A stretch of 64,000 nt of DNA from Asaia bogorensis_B (GCF_900465315.1 NZ_UBIX01000013.1); one strand, 5' to 3'; positions 52,135 through 61,318 are shown, counted from the first letter of the stretch. Program-made: numbers and translations. The notes: generated from the sequence alone by a model not told the origin.

Positions 52135-52698
52135 TCAGGATGCGAGGCCAGTTTCGGTTTCGTCACCTCGTGCCGGGATGCGTGCACTCCGTACGAGGCG
52201 CCATAGCGCCCCGATCCAGCAAGCGATTGCTGTCCCAAGCCCGGCGACAGCACTGTGCAAAGGCTGGTTCAGGCAAAGCGACATCATGGTGACAATGAGA
52301 ATGGCGATACCCGTGTAGACATGCACGGGCTCGTCCATGGCTCGCCCCAATGGCAGGTAAGAGGCACCAATAATGAGACCCGCAAAAACGAGCATCAGGT
52401 CAGGCCGGTGCAGCATGGACAAAACCATACCCGTAGCAAAGAGAGCCAAGACCCTCAGTCTGCGGGCCTGCCGAGCCAGACGATGATTATGAACTCTCTC
52501 GGGCCTACCCTGCGTGATGTCTCTTCTCAGGAAGCCCCAACCCAGAGGCAGAGAGATCACCGCCGTCACAATCACTCCTTGAGACGGGACAATGCCAAGT
52601 GCTGTCAGTCCTCGCATGCTCCAGAGGGCCGCGAATAACAGCCCGGTAAGATCTGTAAGGGCATAGCGCCATGAGTTCTGGACGGGGGTCGATAGCAT
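52135..52698 (-). CDS. small polytopic membrane protein upstream of the DesKR-like pair
   Basis: A 187-residue protein with about four or five hydrophobic segments (LTGLLFAALWSMRGLTAL, GVIVTAVISLPLGWGFL, VLALFATGMVLSML, LMLVFAGLIIGASYL, a further pair near 135-165) and a polar C-terminus. No family is recognised. ATG 52698 is chosen; a GTG at 52734 is in frame. It is the first gene of an operon with the kinase and regulator, and could be an accessory sensor or resemble the N-terminal half of the kinase. Confidence 0.65.
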   Translation of the reverse strand: MLSTPVQNSWRYALTDLTGLLFAALWSMRGLTALGIVPSQGVIVTAVISLPLGWGFLRRDITQGRPERVHNHRLARQARRLRVLALFATGMVLSMLHRPDLMLVFAGLIIGASYLPLGRAMDEPVHVYTGIAILIVTMMSLCLNQPLHSAVAGLGTAIACWIGALWRLVRSARIPARGDETETGLAS

Positions 52699-52734
52699 GT
52701 CACGTTCTCTCGTTCTCAGGACAACGGAGACCAC

Positions 52735-53348
52735 GATGGTATATCGGCCGGACGCACAACAGTGAGAAGAGTCAGGCGGCTGAATGACCCGGCATTACAA
52801 AGTGCTTAGCTTGAACTTGGCACGAGCAGAAGGTTGCCGTGTAGGGGGCCGGGCGTCGTTTTGCGTACACAACAGGTGATGCTGTGCATGGACCGGGGGC
52901 CATCGAATATGGGGTCGATCTCGCCACGCTTTCCCGAGCGTAGGCCAGGCACGCTCATTGAGGTCTTGCAGTCCTGGCCAAACAGGATATCCGGCAATGC
53001 CAGTGCGGTTGTTGCTCCAGGGTGAAAACCGACACTGATATAGCGCTGACGCACGAGCGGGCTGCATCAGGAAACTGATGAGCGCTTCCTGATCATGTCA
53101 GGCAATGAGGCGATCGTCAGGATTGATCTGCAGCGCGCCAGAGAAGCGTTTCCGATGGTCGGGCATGAAACGTGGGCAGGCATTAAAGGAGAGCTTTCCC
53201 GGACGGCCTTCTGGCCGCCGGGAGTGGGCGGAGACATGATCCGCCCGAATAAGGCTGCCGAAACCTGCGGGAGCGTGTCCGTATTGGAATGGCTTTGCCA
53301 CGACGAGCTTGTTGAAACAGCCGTGCAGCCACGCCCCTAGAGGTGTGA
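52735..53348 (-). other. 614-base gap, no intact gene
   Basis: No convincing gene. Two minus-strand frames in the same register (53301-53098 and 53067-52795) are separated by a stop, giving 67 and 90 codons; a plus-strand frame of 81 codons crosses 53095-53340. None shows a family motif or ribosome site. The arrangement would fit a decayed gene on the minus strand, or simply untranslated sequence upstream of the membrane protein operon. Confidence 0.25.
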
Positions 53349-54605
53349 TCAGACGATACGCAGCAGCAGGTGGCGCTTTTTGCCAGAGGAGAGCTTGAGC
53401 ACCCCTTCTGCAAGATCGTCCGGACCGATGACCCGGTTCTCGTCCTGAATGGGCTGATCGTTCAGCCTTGCGCCGCCTCCCCTGATCAGACGGCGCGCCT
53501 CGCTGTTTGTCGCTACCAGCCCCGACTCGCCGAATAGACGGAACGCCGGAATACCAGCCTCGAGTTCTGCGCGCGGCAGGTCGCGCGAGGGAAGATCAGC
53601 GGCAACGGCACCGGCCTCGAAAGTCTGCCGTGCAGTTTCGGCGGCAGCTTGAGCGGCGTCGCGGCCGTGGCAGATGGCCGTGGCTTCGGTGGCGAGGATT
53701 TTCTTTGCCTCGTTGATTTCGGCCCCTTCAAGCGCACCGAGACGATCGCATTCCTCGACGGGGAGATCCGTAAAGAACTTCAGGAAGCGACCAACATCGG
53801 CATCTTCCGTGTTGCGCCAGAACTGCCAGTATTCAAAGACCGGCAGTTTTTCAGCACTCACCCAGGTGGCACCCTTGGCCGATTTGCCCATTTTCACACC
53901 GGATGATGTCGTCACCAGCGGTGTCGTCAGGCCAAAGACCTGCTTGCCATCCGTGCGACGCGCCAGATCGATGCCGGCAACGATATTGCCCCACTGGTCG
54001 GAGCCGCCCATCTGGAGCACGGCGCCAAAGCGCCGGTTCAGTTCACGGAAGTCATAGGATTGCAGGATGGAATAGTTAAACTCTAGGAAAGTCAGGCCCT
54101 GCTCGCGGTCCAGACGCTGCTTGACGCTCTCGAATGACAGCATGCGGCTGATCGAGAAATGCACGCCGACATCCTGCAGCAATTCAATATAGGACAGGCG
54201 ATCGAGCCAGTTGGCATTATTGACCAGCATGGCATCGCTCGATCCGGTGCCGAAATTCAGGAACTGGCGCAGACTGATCTCGATGCCAGACAGATTATGC
54301 GCCAGTTTTTCCGGGCTCATCAGCGCTCTTGCCTCGTCGCGAAACGAGGGATCGCCGATCTTGGCTGTGCCGCCGCCCATGAGGGCAATCGGGCGATGGC
54401 CGTGTTTCTGCATCAGGCGCAGCATCATGATGGAGAGGGCATTGCCCACATGCAGCGAGTCTGCTGTTGGGTCAAAGCCGATATAGCCTGCCACCGGGCC
54501 TTTGCTCATCGCTTCATCAAGGGCGGCAAGGTCGGTGCACTGGAAAATATAGCCCCGAGCCTGAGCCTCTTTCAGGAAAGGACTTTTCAGCGCGTGCTCT
54601 GCCAT
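53349..54605 (-). CDS. tyrS: tyrosyl-tRNA synthetase
   Basis: A 418-residue class I aminoacyl-tRNA synthetase. The HIGH-type motif is HVGN in DSLHVGNALSIM, the KMSKS-type motif is KMGKS (VKMGKSAKGA), tyrosine binding segments include QSYDFRELNRRFGAVLQMGGSDQWGNI, and an S4 RNA-binding domain ends the protein (ARRLIRGGGARLNDQPI). Length fits TyrS type 1. ATG 54605. Confidence 0.97.
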   Translation of the reverse strand: MAEHALKSPFLKEAQARGYIFQCTDLAALDEAMSKGPVAGYIGFDPTADSLHVGNALSIMMLRLMQKHGHRPIALMGGGTAKIGDPSFRDEARALMSPEKLAHNLSGIEISLRQFLNFGTGSSDAMLVNNANWLDRLSYIELLQDVGVHFSISRMLSFESVKQRLDREQGLTFLEFNYSILQSYDFRELNRRFGAVLQMGGSDQWGNIVAGIDLARRTDGKQVFGLTTPLVTTSSGVKMGKSAKGATWVSAEKLPVFEYWQFWRNTEDADVGRFLKFFTDLPVEECDRLGALEGAEINEAKKILATEATAICHGRDAAQAAAETARQTFEAGAVAADLPSRDLPRAELEAGIPAFRLFGESGLVATNSEARRLIRGGGARLNDQPIQDENRVIGPDDLAEGVLKLSSGKKRHLLLRIV

Positions 54606-54712
54606 ATCGGGTCATCCATCAGAATAGGGTCAAGGCTGGGGGTCCTAGCATGAAACTGCCCGGAAACCGACCGGGCACGCTGATCTGCCCCCAAAAAATT
54701 AAATCGCCAATA

Positions 54713-54739
54713 AAAAAGGCGGGGTATGCCCCGCCTTTT
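54713..54739 (-). terminator. Rho-independent terminator after the alpha/beta hydrolase gene
   Basis: A stem AAAAGGCGGGG/CCCCGCCTTTT with a 4-base loop. Read on the minus strand it is followed by TTTTTTA, 25 bases after the hydrolase stop. It separates the hydrolase transcript from tyrS. Confidence 0.9.
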
Positions 54740-54764
54740 AAACAGATCCGATGCCTTTCAGGCG

Positions 54765-55433
54765 TCAGTCGGCGGCGATAGCCAGAACGCGACGATTGCG
54801 CATGACAGTCACGTGGTCTTCCAGCGCGTGGGCGACCTTGTCGGCCTCGCTGGCAAAGATGTGGTTGGCGCCCTCAAAGACGCGGTAATCAACCTCGACA
54901 TTCTTCTGGGTGTTCAGCTTGTCGACCAGCTTGCGGATGCCCGGCTCCGGGGCCATGTCATCCTTGTCGCCAGCAATCATGAGGCCACCGCAGGGGCAGG
55001 GGGCCAGAAAGCCGAAATCATAGTCATTGGCGGGTGGTGCCACGCTGATCCAGCCGCTGATTTCAGGGCGACGCATCAGAAGCTGCATGCCCACGAACGC
55101 ACCGAAAGAGTAGCCGGCAATCCACAACTCGCTTGAGTTCGGGTTGACCATCTGCATCCAGTCCAGCGCGGCTGCGGCGTCTGAAATTTCTCCGATACCG
55201 CCATCATAGCGGCCTTGCGAACGCCCCACGCCACGCGAATTGTAGCGCATGACGGAAAAACCCATTTTTTCGAACGACCGGTACATCGTGTAGGTAATGC
55301 GGTTGTTCATGGTCCCGCCATGAAGCGGGTGCGGATGCAGAACCAGAGCGAGCGGCGCGTTGGGCTCGTCAGAATGGTGGTAACGACCCTCCAACCGGCC
55401 ATCAGGGCCGGCGAACATGACTTCTGGCATCAA
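54765..55433 (-). CDS. alpha/beta hydrolase
   Basis: A 222-residue hydrolase of the compact type widespread in alphaproteobacteria. The oxyanion segment is LVLHPHPLHGGTMNN, the nucleophile Ser lies in AGYSFGAFVG, the acid Asp in AGDKDD and the catalytic His in FEGANHIF. Substrate is unknown, and no signal peptide is seen. Start ATG 55433 or 55430. It is divergent from the cysteine desulfurase operon and ends in a strong terminator. Confidence 0.85.
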   Translation of the reverse strand: MMPEVMFAGPDGRLEGRYHHSDEPNAPLALVLHPHPLHGGTMNNRITYTMYRSFEKMGFSVMRYNSRGVGRSQGRYDGGIGEISDAAAALDWMQMVNPNSSELWIAGYSFGAFVGMQLLMRRPEISGWISVAPPANDYDFGFLAPCPCGGLMIAGDKDDMAPEPGIRKLVDKLNTQKNVEVDYRVFEGANHIFASEADKVAHALEDHVTVMRNRRVLAIAAD

Positions 55434-55896
55434 AATGCTTCCGAATTATGCCCCTGTCTGAGGGCGTGCCCTGCAGGGGATATGTGTTTCTTATGGGAGA
55501 TGAGGCTATGCCTGAAGACCCGGAGGCTTGTTGCTCCAGACCTGTTCAGGGACAGGTCATGATGACTGACGCGGATCTCTCAGCGAAGCGGCACCGTGGC
55601 GACACGTACCGAAGGGAAGGCTGGTCGGGCGTGAAAACCATGTAGGGATTCGGCAGGCGTTGAAACGCGCATGGACTAGCTCCTCAACGGTAAGGGAATA
55701 TCAAGCGGATATTCCCTGAAGCGGCGCGGGCCCCGTAGGAGGGATTTCTCTCTCAGGGGCAGATCACCACGCCATCATTGGCGCAGTGTATAACGATGCT
55801 GACAGGTAAAATTCCACAGAAATCGTCACAACACGCCATTTCCCTTTCCTGCGCTTTTGACTTGCACTTGGTGAGCGCAAGCCGATCTATAGGAAG
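55434..55896 (+). other. 463-base divergent intergenic region with a strong hairpin
   Basis: No gene is seen; a 65-codon plus-strand frame (55448-55645) has no recognisable features. At 55693-55717 a perfect 10-bp stem AGGGAATATC/GATATTCCCT with a 5-base loop occurs. It lacks a T-run, lies 180 bases before the desulfurase start, and could be an operator or part of a small RNA. Confidence 0.35.
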
Positions 55897-57009
55897 ATGA
55901 CCGTTTATCTTGATGCCAATGCTACTGACGTTTTGCGTGATGAAGCCAGATTGGCGATGCTCGAGGCGCTGTCGCTCGAGGGCAATCCCTCTTCGGTGCA
56001 TGGGCCGGGACGTGCTGCGCGCCGGGTCCTCGAGGAGGCTCGAGACCGTATGGGTCGCTATTGTGGCGTAGGGCCAGAGCAGGTGGTTTTCACCTCGGGC
56101 GGGACCGAGGCGAACATGCTGGCCATACACGCCCTGACGCAGGGCGATAGCCTGCCCGGCGGGACGACACGACGGCTGCTGATTGGCGCGACGGAGCATG
56201 ACGCCGTAAGGATGGCGCGTCCTGATGCCGTGATCCTGCCCGTGCTGGCAGATGGGACACTCTGCCTCGACGCGCTGGAAAAGACGCTTGCTGATGGCGC
56301 GCCGGCGCTCGTTTGCTGCATGGCCGCCAATAACGAGACGGGGATTATTCATCCGACGCAGGAAATCGCTGCGCTCTGCGCACGCCATGGGGCTCTGCTC
56401 CATGTCGATGCGGTGCAGGTGGCTGGCCGTATGGCGTTATCCCTTGGTTCGGTCACAAGCGTCGCACTATCCGGGCACAAGGCGGGTGGCATCATGGGGG
56501 CGGGTGCGTTGATTCTGGGGGCGGAGGGACACATCACCCCGCTGATCAGGGGCGGTGGCCAGGAGCGTGGCAGGCGCGGAGGCACTCCGCCACTCCCGGC
56601 GATCCTCGGCATGATGGCCGCGCTTGAAGCATCCCGCCAACAGGACTGGCGCGAGATTGCAAGGCTTCGTGACAAGGTGGATGAGGCGGCGCTCGCCTGC
56701 GGTGCACGTGTCACCGGAGATCGCAAGGTACCCCGCCTGCCTAATACGACTTCTCTGATTTTGTGGGGTGTACCGGCACAGACGCAACTCATGATGCTCG
56801 ACCTGCAGGGCTTTGCCGTTTCAACAGGGTCGGCCTGCTCCTCCGGCAAGGTCTCGGCCTCCCACGTCCTTCAGGCCATGGGGCTGGGTGAGGCAGCTGC
56901 CAATGCCATCCGCGTCTCATTGCCCTGGAACATCACCGAGGAGCAGATTGACCGTTTTATCAAGGCCTATACGTCCATGGCGCTTCGTCTGAGGGCCAAG
57001 GCAGCGTGA
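55897..57009 (+). CDS. cysteine desulfurase, first of a tandem pair
   Basis: A 370-residue PLP-dependent class V aminotransferase-fold enzyme. PLP lysine is Lys195 (LSGHKAGG); the catalytic loop cysteine is Cys314 (STGSACSSGKVSASHVL); N-terminal YLDANATDVL and NPSSVHGPGRAAR, HVDAVQVAG. Relative to the second gene the substrate helix and loop differ, so it may serve another acceptor. Probably mobilises sulfur for iron-sulfur clusters or tRNA thiolation. Stop overlaps the next start by four bases. Confidence 0.9.
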   Translation: MTVYLDANATDVLRDEARLAMLEALSLEGNPSSVHGPGRAARRVLEEARDRMGRYCGVGPEQVVFTSGGTEANMLAIHALTQGDSLPGGTTRRLLIGATEHDAVRMARPDAVILPVLADGTLCLDALEKTLADGAPALVCCMAANNETGIIHPTQEIAALCARHGALLHVDAVQVAGRMALSLGSVTSVALSGHKAGGIMGAGALILGAEGHITPLIRGGGQERGRRGGTPPLPAILGMMAALEASRQQDWREIARLRDKVDEAALACGARVTGDRKVPRLPNTTSLILWGVPAQTQLMMLDLQGFAVSTGSACSSGKVSASHVLQAMGLGEAAANAIRVSLPWNITEEQIDRFIKAYTSMALRLRAKAA

Positions 57010-58154
57010 TCTATCTCGATAATCAGGCAACGACGCGTTGTGATCCCGAGGTCGTGGCGGCCATGCTGCCCTGGTTCAGCGAGCATTACGGCAATCCGCA
57101 CAGCGAAGGGCACGCGGCAGGTGAGGCGGCAGCCCACGCTGTTGAAGAGGCACGTGCAGCCATTGCGGCGCTGATCGGGGCGCAGTCACGTGAGATCATC
57201 TTCACCTCCGGAGCCACCGAGGCAAATAATCTGGCGATCAAGGGCGCGGCCCGGTTTCTGGCCCGCCAGAACAGTCCGAAGCGTCGCGTCATTACTGTCG
57301 CGACCGAGCATAAATGCGTTCTGGAGTCGGTGCGCGATCTGGCAGCAGAAGGGTTCGAGCCCGTCATTTTGCCTGTCGGACCCGACGGTTTGCTCGCGCC
57401 TGAAACCTTGGCCGCTGCCCTGTCGCAACCGACGGCTTTGGTCAGTGTCATGACGGTCAACAACGAGACAGGCATTGTTCAGGACATTCCGCGCCTGTCT
57501 GCCATGGCCCGTGAGGCAGGCGCGCTGTTCCACACCGATGCCGCACAGGCCGCTGGCAAGATGGCGCTTGATTGCGGTCTGGTCGACCTGATGTCGCTGT
57601 CGGCCCATAAGTTCTACGGGCCCAAAGGCATCGGGGCGCTTTATGTACGCCATCGTCCAAGGGCGCGCCTTCTTCCCCTGTTCTCAGGGGGCGGGCAGGA
57701 GAGGGGATTGCGCTCGGGCACTTTGCCGACACCCCTGATCGCCGGGTTTGGCAAGGCGGCAACGCTGGCCCAGGCGCTGATGCCGCAGGAGCAGCAGCGT
57801 CTGGCCGGTCTGCGCGATCAGCTTCTGGCGGGGCTTGAGGAAATCTTTCCCGGGGTGCGCGCCAATGGTGCTTCGTCGCCTCGAATTGGTGGTGCTCTCA
57901 ACCTCATCTTCCCCGAAGGGGTCGAGGCGAGGGCCCTCATGGCAGCGCTGCCAGATGTGGCCTTGTCCACCGGATCGGCCTGTACCTCGGCTGATGTCAC
58001 GCCTTCCTATGTTCTGACGGCAATGGGGCTTGATGCAAAAGACGCGGCACGATGCTTGCGTCTGTCGGTCGGACGCTTTACCTCCACGCCCGAGATCGTG
58101 CAGGCGCTGGGATATTTCCGTCAGGCAGCCTGCGAAGTCTATCGCACCTCGTAA
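57006..58154 (+). CDS. cysteine desulfurase, second of a tandem pair (IscS-like)
   Basis: A 382-residue IscS/NifS family enzyme. PLP lysine is Lys202 (SAHKFYGPKGIGALYV); catalytic Cys326 (STGSACTSADVTPSYVL); YLDNQATT, HYGNPHS, FTSGATEANNLAI and HTDAAQAAGK follow group I desulfurases. GTG 57006 overlaps the previous stop (GTGA). Followed 23 bases later by ferredoxin and then mnmA, a plausible sulfur source for both. No IscU-type scaffold or chaperone gene is in this window. Confidence 0.92.
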   Translation: MIYLDNQATTRCDPEVVAAMLPWFSEHYGNPHSEGHAAGEAAAHAVEEARAAIAALIGAQSREIIFTSGATEANNLAIKGAARFLARQNSPKRRVITVATEHKCVLESVRDLAAEGFEPVILPVGPDGLLAPETLAAALSQPTALVSVMTVNNETGIVQDIPRLSAMAREAGALFHTDAAQAAGKMALDCGLVDLMSLSAHKFYGPKGIGALYVRHRPRARLLPLFSGGGQERGLRSGTLPTPLIAGFGKAATLAQALMPQEQQRLAGLRDQLLAGLEEIFPGVRANGASSPRIGGALNLIFPEGVEARALMAALPDVALSTGSACTSADVTPSYVLTAMGLDAKDAARCLRLSVGRFTSTPEIVQALGYFRQAACEVYRTS

Positions 58155-58177
58155 CGAAGAAGCAGGGTAGAAACACT

Positions 58178-58492
58178 ATGCCACACATGATTTTCGTCGA
58201 GCAGGACGGCACCCGCAGGGAAGTCGATGCGCCGGTCGGCCTCTCCGTGCTTGAAGTTGCCCACAAGCACGATATCGAACTCGAAGGCGCCTGCGAGGGT
58301 TCGCTGGCCTGCGCCACCTGTCATGTGATTGTCGATCCCGAATGGGCCGACAAGCTTTCCGCGCCGACAGACGACGAGGAAGACATGCTCGATCTCGCCT
58401 TCGGGCTCGAAAAGACTTCCCGTCTCGGCTGTCAGATCGTTATGACCGATGCGCTGGACGGTCTCGTTGTGCGTCTGCCCAAGGCTTCTTGA
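58178..58492 (+). CDS. fdx: adrenodoxin-type 2Fe-2S ferredoxin
   Basis: A 104-residue ISC-type ferredoxin. Cluster cysteines lie in GACEGSLACATCHVIV and in RLGCQIV, the C-x5-C-x2-C plus distant C pattern of Fdx/adrenodoxin. DDEEDMLDLAFG is the acidic interaction helix. ATG 58178 has AGGGTAG upstream. Located between desulfurases and mnmA, it probably supplies electrons for iron-sulfur cluster assembly. Confidence 0.93.
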   Translation: MPHMIFVEQDGTRREVDAPVGLSVLEVAHKHDIELEGACEGSLACATCHVIVDPEWADKLSAPTDDEEDMLDLAFGLEKTSRLGCQIVMTDALDGLVVRLPKAS

Positions 58493-58531
58493 AGCCTGAA
58501 ATTCCGTTTTTTTGAAAAGTAGAGAGATCTC

Positions 58532-59596
58532 ATGCGTATCCTAGTTGCCATGTCGGGAGGCGTGGACAGTTCCGTAGTGGCCGCGCTCCTGAAACAGGAA
58601 GGGCATGAGGTCATCGGCGCCACGTTGCAGCTTTATGATCATGGTCAGGCCGTGTCCAAGCCCGGTGCCTGCTGTGCGGGCCGTGACATTCTTGATGCGC
58701 GTGCCGTGGCCGACAGGCTCGATATCCCGCACTACGTCATCAATGCTGAAGATCGTTTTCGCAGCAGCGTGATGGCCAGTTTTGCCGATAGCTATGCACG
58801 TGGTGAAACGCCCGTGCCCTGCGTTGCGTGCAATCAGGGCGTCAAATTCACCGATTTGCTGAGCATGGCCCGTGATCTGGGCTGCGAGGCGATGGCGACC
58901 GGTCATTATGTGCGGCGTATCGAGGGCGAGGAGCGGTCGGAGCTGCATCGCCCGTCCGACAGTTCGCGTGACCAGTCATGGTTCCTGTTCGCGACCACGC
59001 AGGACCAGCTCGACTATCTGCGCTTTCCGCTTGGCGATATGCCGAACAAGGATGCAGTGCGTCAGAAAGCCGAGGAATTCGGACTGGCAATTGCGGCCAA
59101 GCCCGATAGTCAGGATATCTGCTTCGTTCCTACTGGCACCTATGCTGAGGTGGTTGAGAAGCTGCGCCCCGAAACCAGTGGGACTGGCGAGATCGTCGAT
59201 GAGACAGGGCGTATTCTGGGCCAGCATGAGGGCATCGCGCGCTACACGGTCGGGCAGAGCAAACGCCTGGGTGACATCCATACGAAGGATGGCCGCCGTC
59301 AGATTGTCAAACGCATTGACGCCACGACGCGCCGTATCATTGTGGGACCCAAGGAAAATGCCGGTCGGAGCGAATTTGCCCTGCGCGACATGAACTGGCT
59401 GATCGATGCGCCAGAAACCGGCGTGCGCTGCCAGGTGCAGATCCGGGCCCGCGAGGTGACGCGTGACGCTTGGGTCTATCCTCTTGCAGGTGGCGCGCGT
59501 GTCGTGCTGGATGAGGCAGCCATGCCTGCGCCCGGACAGGCCTGCGTTCTTTATCGGGACAGCAGGGTTCTGGGCGGAGGCTTCATCCTCGCCTGA
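58532..59596 (+). CDS. mnmA: tRNA-specific 2-thiouridylase MnmA
   Basis: A 354-residue enzyme that thiolates U34 of Lys, Glu and Gln tRNAs. The PP-loop is MRILVAMSGGVDSSVVAALL; the catalytic cysteines are Cys100 (PVPCVACNQGVKF) and Cys197 (DSQDICFVP); MATGHYVRR, DQSWFLFATTQ and YTVGQSKRLG match the family. Sulfur is probably delivered from the upstream desulfurases. AGAGAG stands just upstream of ATG 58532. Confidence 0.95.
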   Translation: MRILVAMSGGVDSSVVAALLKQEGHEVIGATLQLYDHGQAVSKPGACCAGRDILDARAVADRLDIPHYVINAEDRFRSSVMASFADSYARGETPVPCVACNQGVKFTDLLSMARDLGCEAMATGHYVRRIEGEERSELHRPSDSSRDQSWFLFATTQDQLDYLRFPLGDMPNKDAVRQKAEEFGLAIAAKPDSQDICFVPTGTYAEVVEKLRPETSGTGEIVDETGRILGQHEGIARYTVGQSKRLGDIHTKDGRRQIVKRIDATTRRIIVGPKENAGRSEFALRDMNWLIDAPETGVRCQVQIRAREVTRDAWVYPLAGGARVVLDEAAMPAPGQACVLYRDSRVLGGGFILA

Positions 59597-59610
59597 ACAG
59601 GACCATTGTC

Positions 59611-60270
59611 ATGGATCGCCTCGTCATCGGAACGCGCCGCTACTCCTCCTGGTCTCTGAGAGGGTGGCTTGCCGTGCGTTGCGCCGGGCTGGACGTGCCG
59701 GATGAGGTCATCGCCTTGCGCGGGGGCGGACAGACGAGCGAGATCCATGCGATATCCCCCAATGGGATGGTGCCCTATCTGGTGCATCAGGGTGTCAGGA
59801 TTTGGGAAAGCCTTGCGATCTGCGAATACTGCGCTGAGATCGCGCCCGTATTGTGGCCGGCCGATCGCGTGGCGCGCGCGGTGGCCCGCAGCGTGGCCAG
59901 TGAGATGCATGCAGGCTTTCGCGCCTTGCGTATCGCTATGCCTATGAATCTCGGTCGGACAAACCGTCCTTTGCTCGAAACCGGCGATGACGTGCTGGCG
60001 GACATCGCGAGAATCGATCGGATATGGTGCGAGACACGCGAGCGCTTCGGTGCAACCGGTCCTTATCTTTTTGGCGCTGATTTCTGCATTGCTGATATCA
60101 TGTTTGCACCGGTAGTTTCGCGTTTCACCTCCTATGGAGTAACGCTTTCGCCTATTGCTGAAGCCTATCGGCAGACGGTGCTCGATCATCCCCTCATGCG
60201 GGAATGGGCGCGTCTCGCGGCGCTGGAACCCACCTCGTGGCATCTGGAGCGTTACGAGGCACTCAACTGA
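59611..60270 (+). CDS. glutathione S-transferase family protein
   Basis: A 219-residue thioredoxin-fold plus helical-domain protein. The N-terminal GST domain has LVIGTRRYSSWSLRGWLAVRCAGLD, ISPNGMVPYLV and the glutathione-contacting WESLAICEYCAE; the C-terminal helical domain has GPYLFGADFCIADIMFAPVVSRF. Start ATG 59611, 14 bases after mnmA, so probably the operon's last gene. Substrate unknown; a class close to bacterial uncharacterised GSTs. Confidence 0.88.
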   Translation: MDRLVIGTRRYSSWSLRGWLAVRCAGLDVPDEVIALRGGGQTSEIHAISPNGMVPYLVHQGVRIWESLAICEYCAEIAPVLWPADRVARAVARSVASEMHAGFRALRIAMPMNLGRTNRPLLETGDDVLADIARIDRIWCETRERFGATGPYLFGADFCIADIMFAPVVSRFTSYGVTLSPIAEAYRQTVLDHPLMREWARLAALEPTSWHLERYEALN

Positions 60271-60616
60271 GCGCCATAGTGACAGCCTTGATGCGCATGG
60301 GCTCTGCCTCGCATTAAGGCATCGTGCTTCATACCGACACTGAACCCCGGCTTGATAGTAGTTATGGACGGGGCCGAATGATCCTGGACAAGGTCCTATT
60401 CCTGTTTCATCACTTTGAACACTTTAACGACGGTGAATTGCTTGGGAATTCGTTACCTATTGCTCAGAGGTGGTCACGGTGCACTTCACGGTATTGATTG
60501 AAACTCCCAAAATAAAAAATCGTGTTGCTGTATAAGACAATTTTATTACCGTCAGGTGATTTTTGGATTTATATAGTCTGTTAACTAATAGATTGCGCGT
60601 TTTTGACAGTTCGGGC
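60271..60616 (+). other. intergenic region, AT-rich in its second half
   Basis: No gene is seen between the GST gene and the dksA promoter. The stretch from about 60480 to 60600 is clearly AT-rich (AAAATAAAAAAT, TTTTATTACC, TTTATATAG) against the GC-rich surroundings, and has no frame of note. It could be an UP-element-like promoter region or a trace of foreign DNA. Confidence 0.35.
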
Positions 60617-60645
60617 TTGGCGATCGTTACCAAGGCGGGTATAAG
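60617..60645 (+). promoter_or_regulatory. candidate sigma-70-type promoter of dksA
   Basis: TTGGCG (60617-60622) and TATAAG (60640-60645) are separated by exactly 17 bases, and an AT-rich tract lies upstream. A transcript from here would have about 110 bases of leader before the dksA ATG. Confidence 0.55.
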
Positions 60646-60760
60646 CCGCGCCAAACCAGCCATGCCGTTTTGCTCAGGATACGGGTTTGGGCCCTCCTCT
60701 CCTGCAACGCATATGACGGGACGGCGCGGCTCAAGCGACTTGCGTTAAGGACAGACGTGC

Positions 60761-61174
60761 ATGATCACGCTCCCACCGGATTATCGGCCCTCCGACGACG
60801 AAGAGTTCATGAATCCGCTTCAGGTGGAGTTCTTCAGGCAGAAACTGCTGCGTTGGCGCAATGACCTCCTCAAGGAGGCTAATCTGACGCTCGCCAGTCT
60901 GTCCGAAGGGGGAATTCACGAGGCCGACGTTACTGATCGCGCCAGTGTCGAGACAGACAGAGCTCTGGAGTTGAGAACGCGTGACCGTGCTCGCAAGCTG
61001 ATTGGCAAGATTAACCTTGCCTTGCAGCGTGTCGAGAACGGTTCCTACGGCTTCTGCGAAGAAACGGGTGAGCCTATTGGCCTCCGTCGCCTTGAGGCCC
61101 GCCCCATTGCAACGATGTCGATCGAAGCGCAGGAGCGTCATGAGCGTATGGAAAAAATTCATCGCGACGACTGA
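60761..61174 (+). CDS. dksA: RNA polymerase-binding transcription factor DksA, single-cysteine type
   Basis: A 137-residue secondary-channel factor that with ppGpp adjusts rRNA and other promoters. The coiled-coil tip acidic residues are Asp56 and Asp59 (DVTDRASVETD); the C-terminal block is YGFCEETGEPIGLRRLEARP. Of the four zinc ligands of E. coli DksA only Cys99 remains; the others are Thr102, Ser120 and Ala123, as in other alphaproteobacterial DksA. Such proteins fold without zinc and may sense oxidation differently. ATG 60761 has AAGGA 9 bases upstream. Confidence 0.93.
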   Translation: MITLPPDYRPSDDEEFMNPLQVEFFRQKLLRWRNDLLKEANLTLASLSEGGIHEADVTDRASVETDRALELRTRDRARKLIGKINLALQRVENGSYGFCEETGEPIGLRRLEARPIATMSIEAQERHERMEKIHRDD

Positions 61175-61243
61175 TTCTTTTTACAAAAAAGCGCTTTCGG
61201 GGCTTGCAGCTTTCAGGCTGAGAAGCTACGAAGCGCTCCAGTT

Positions 61244-61318
<75 letters not shown>

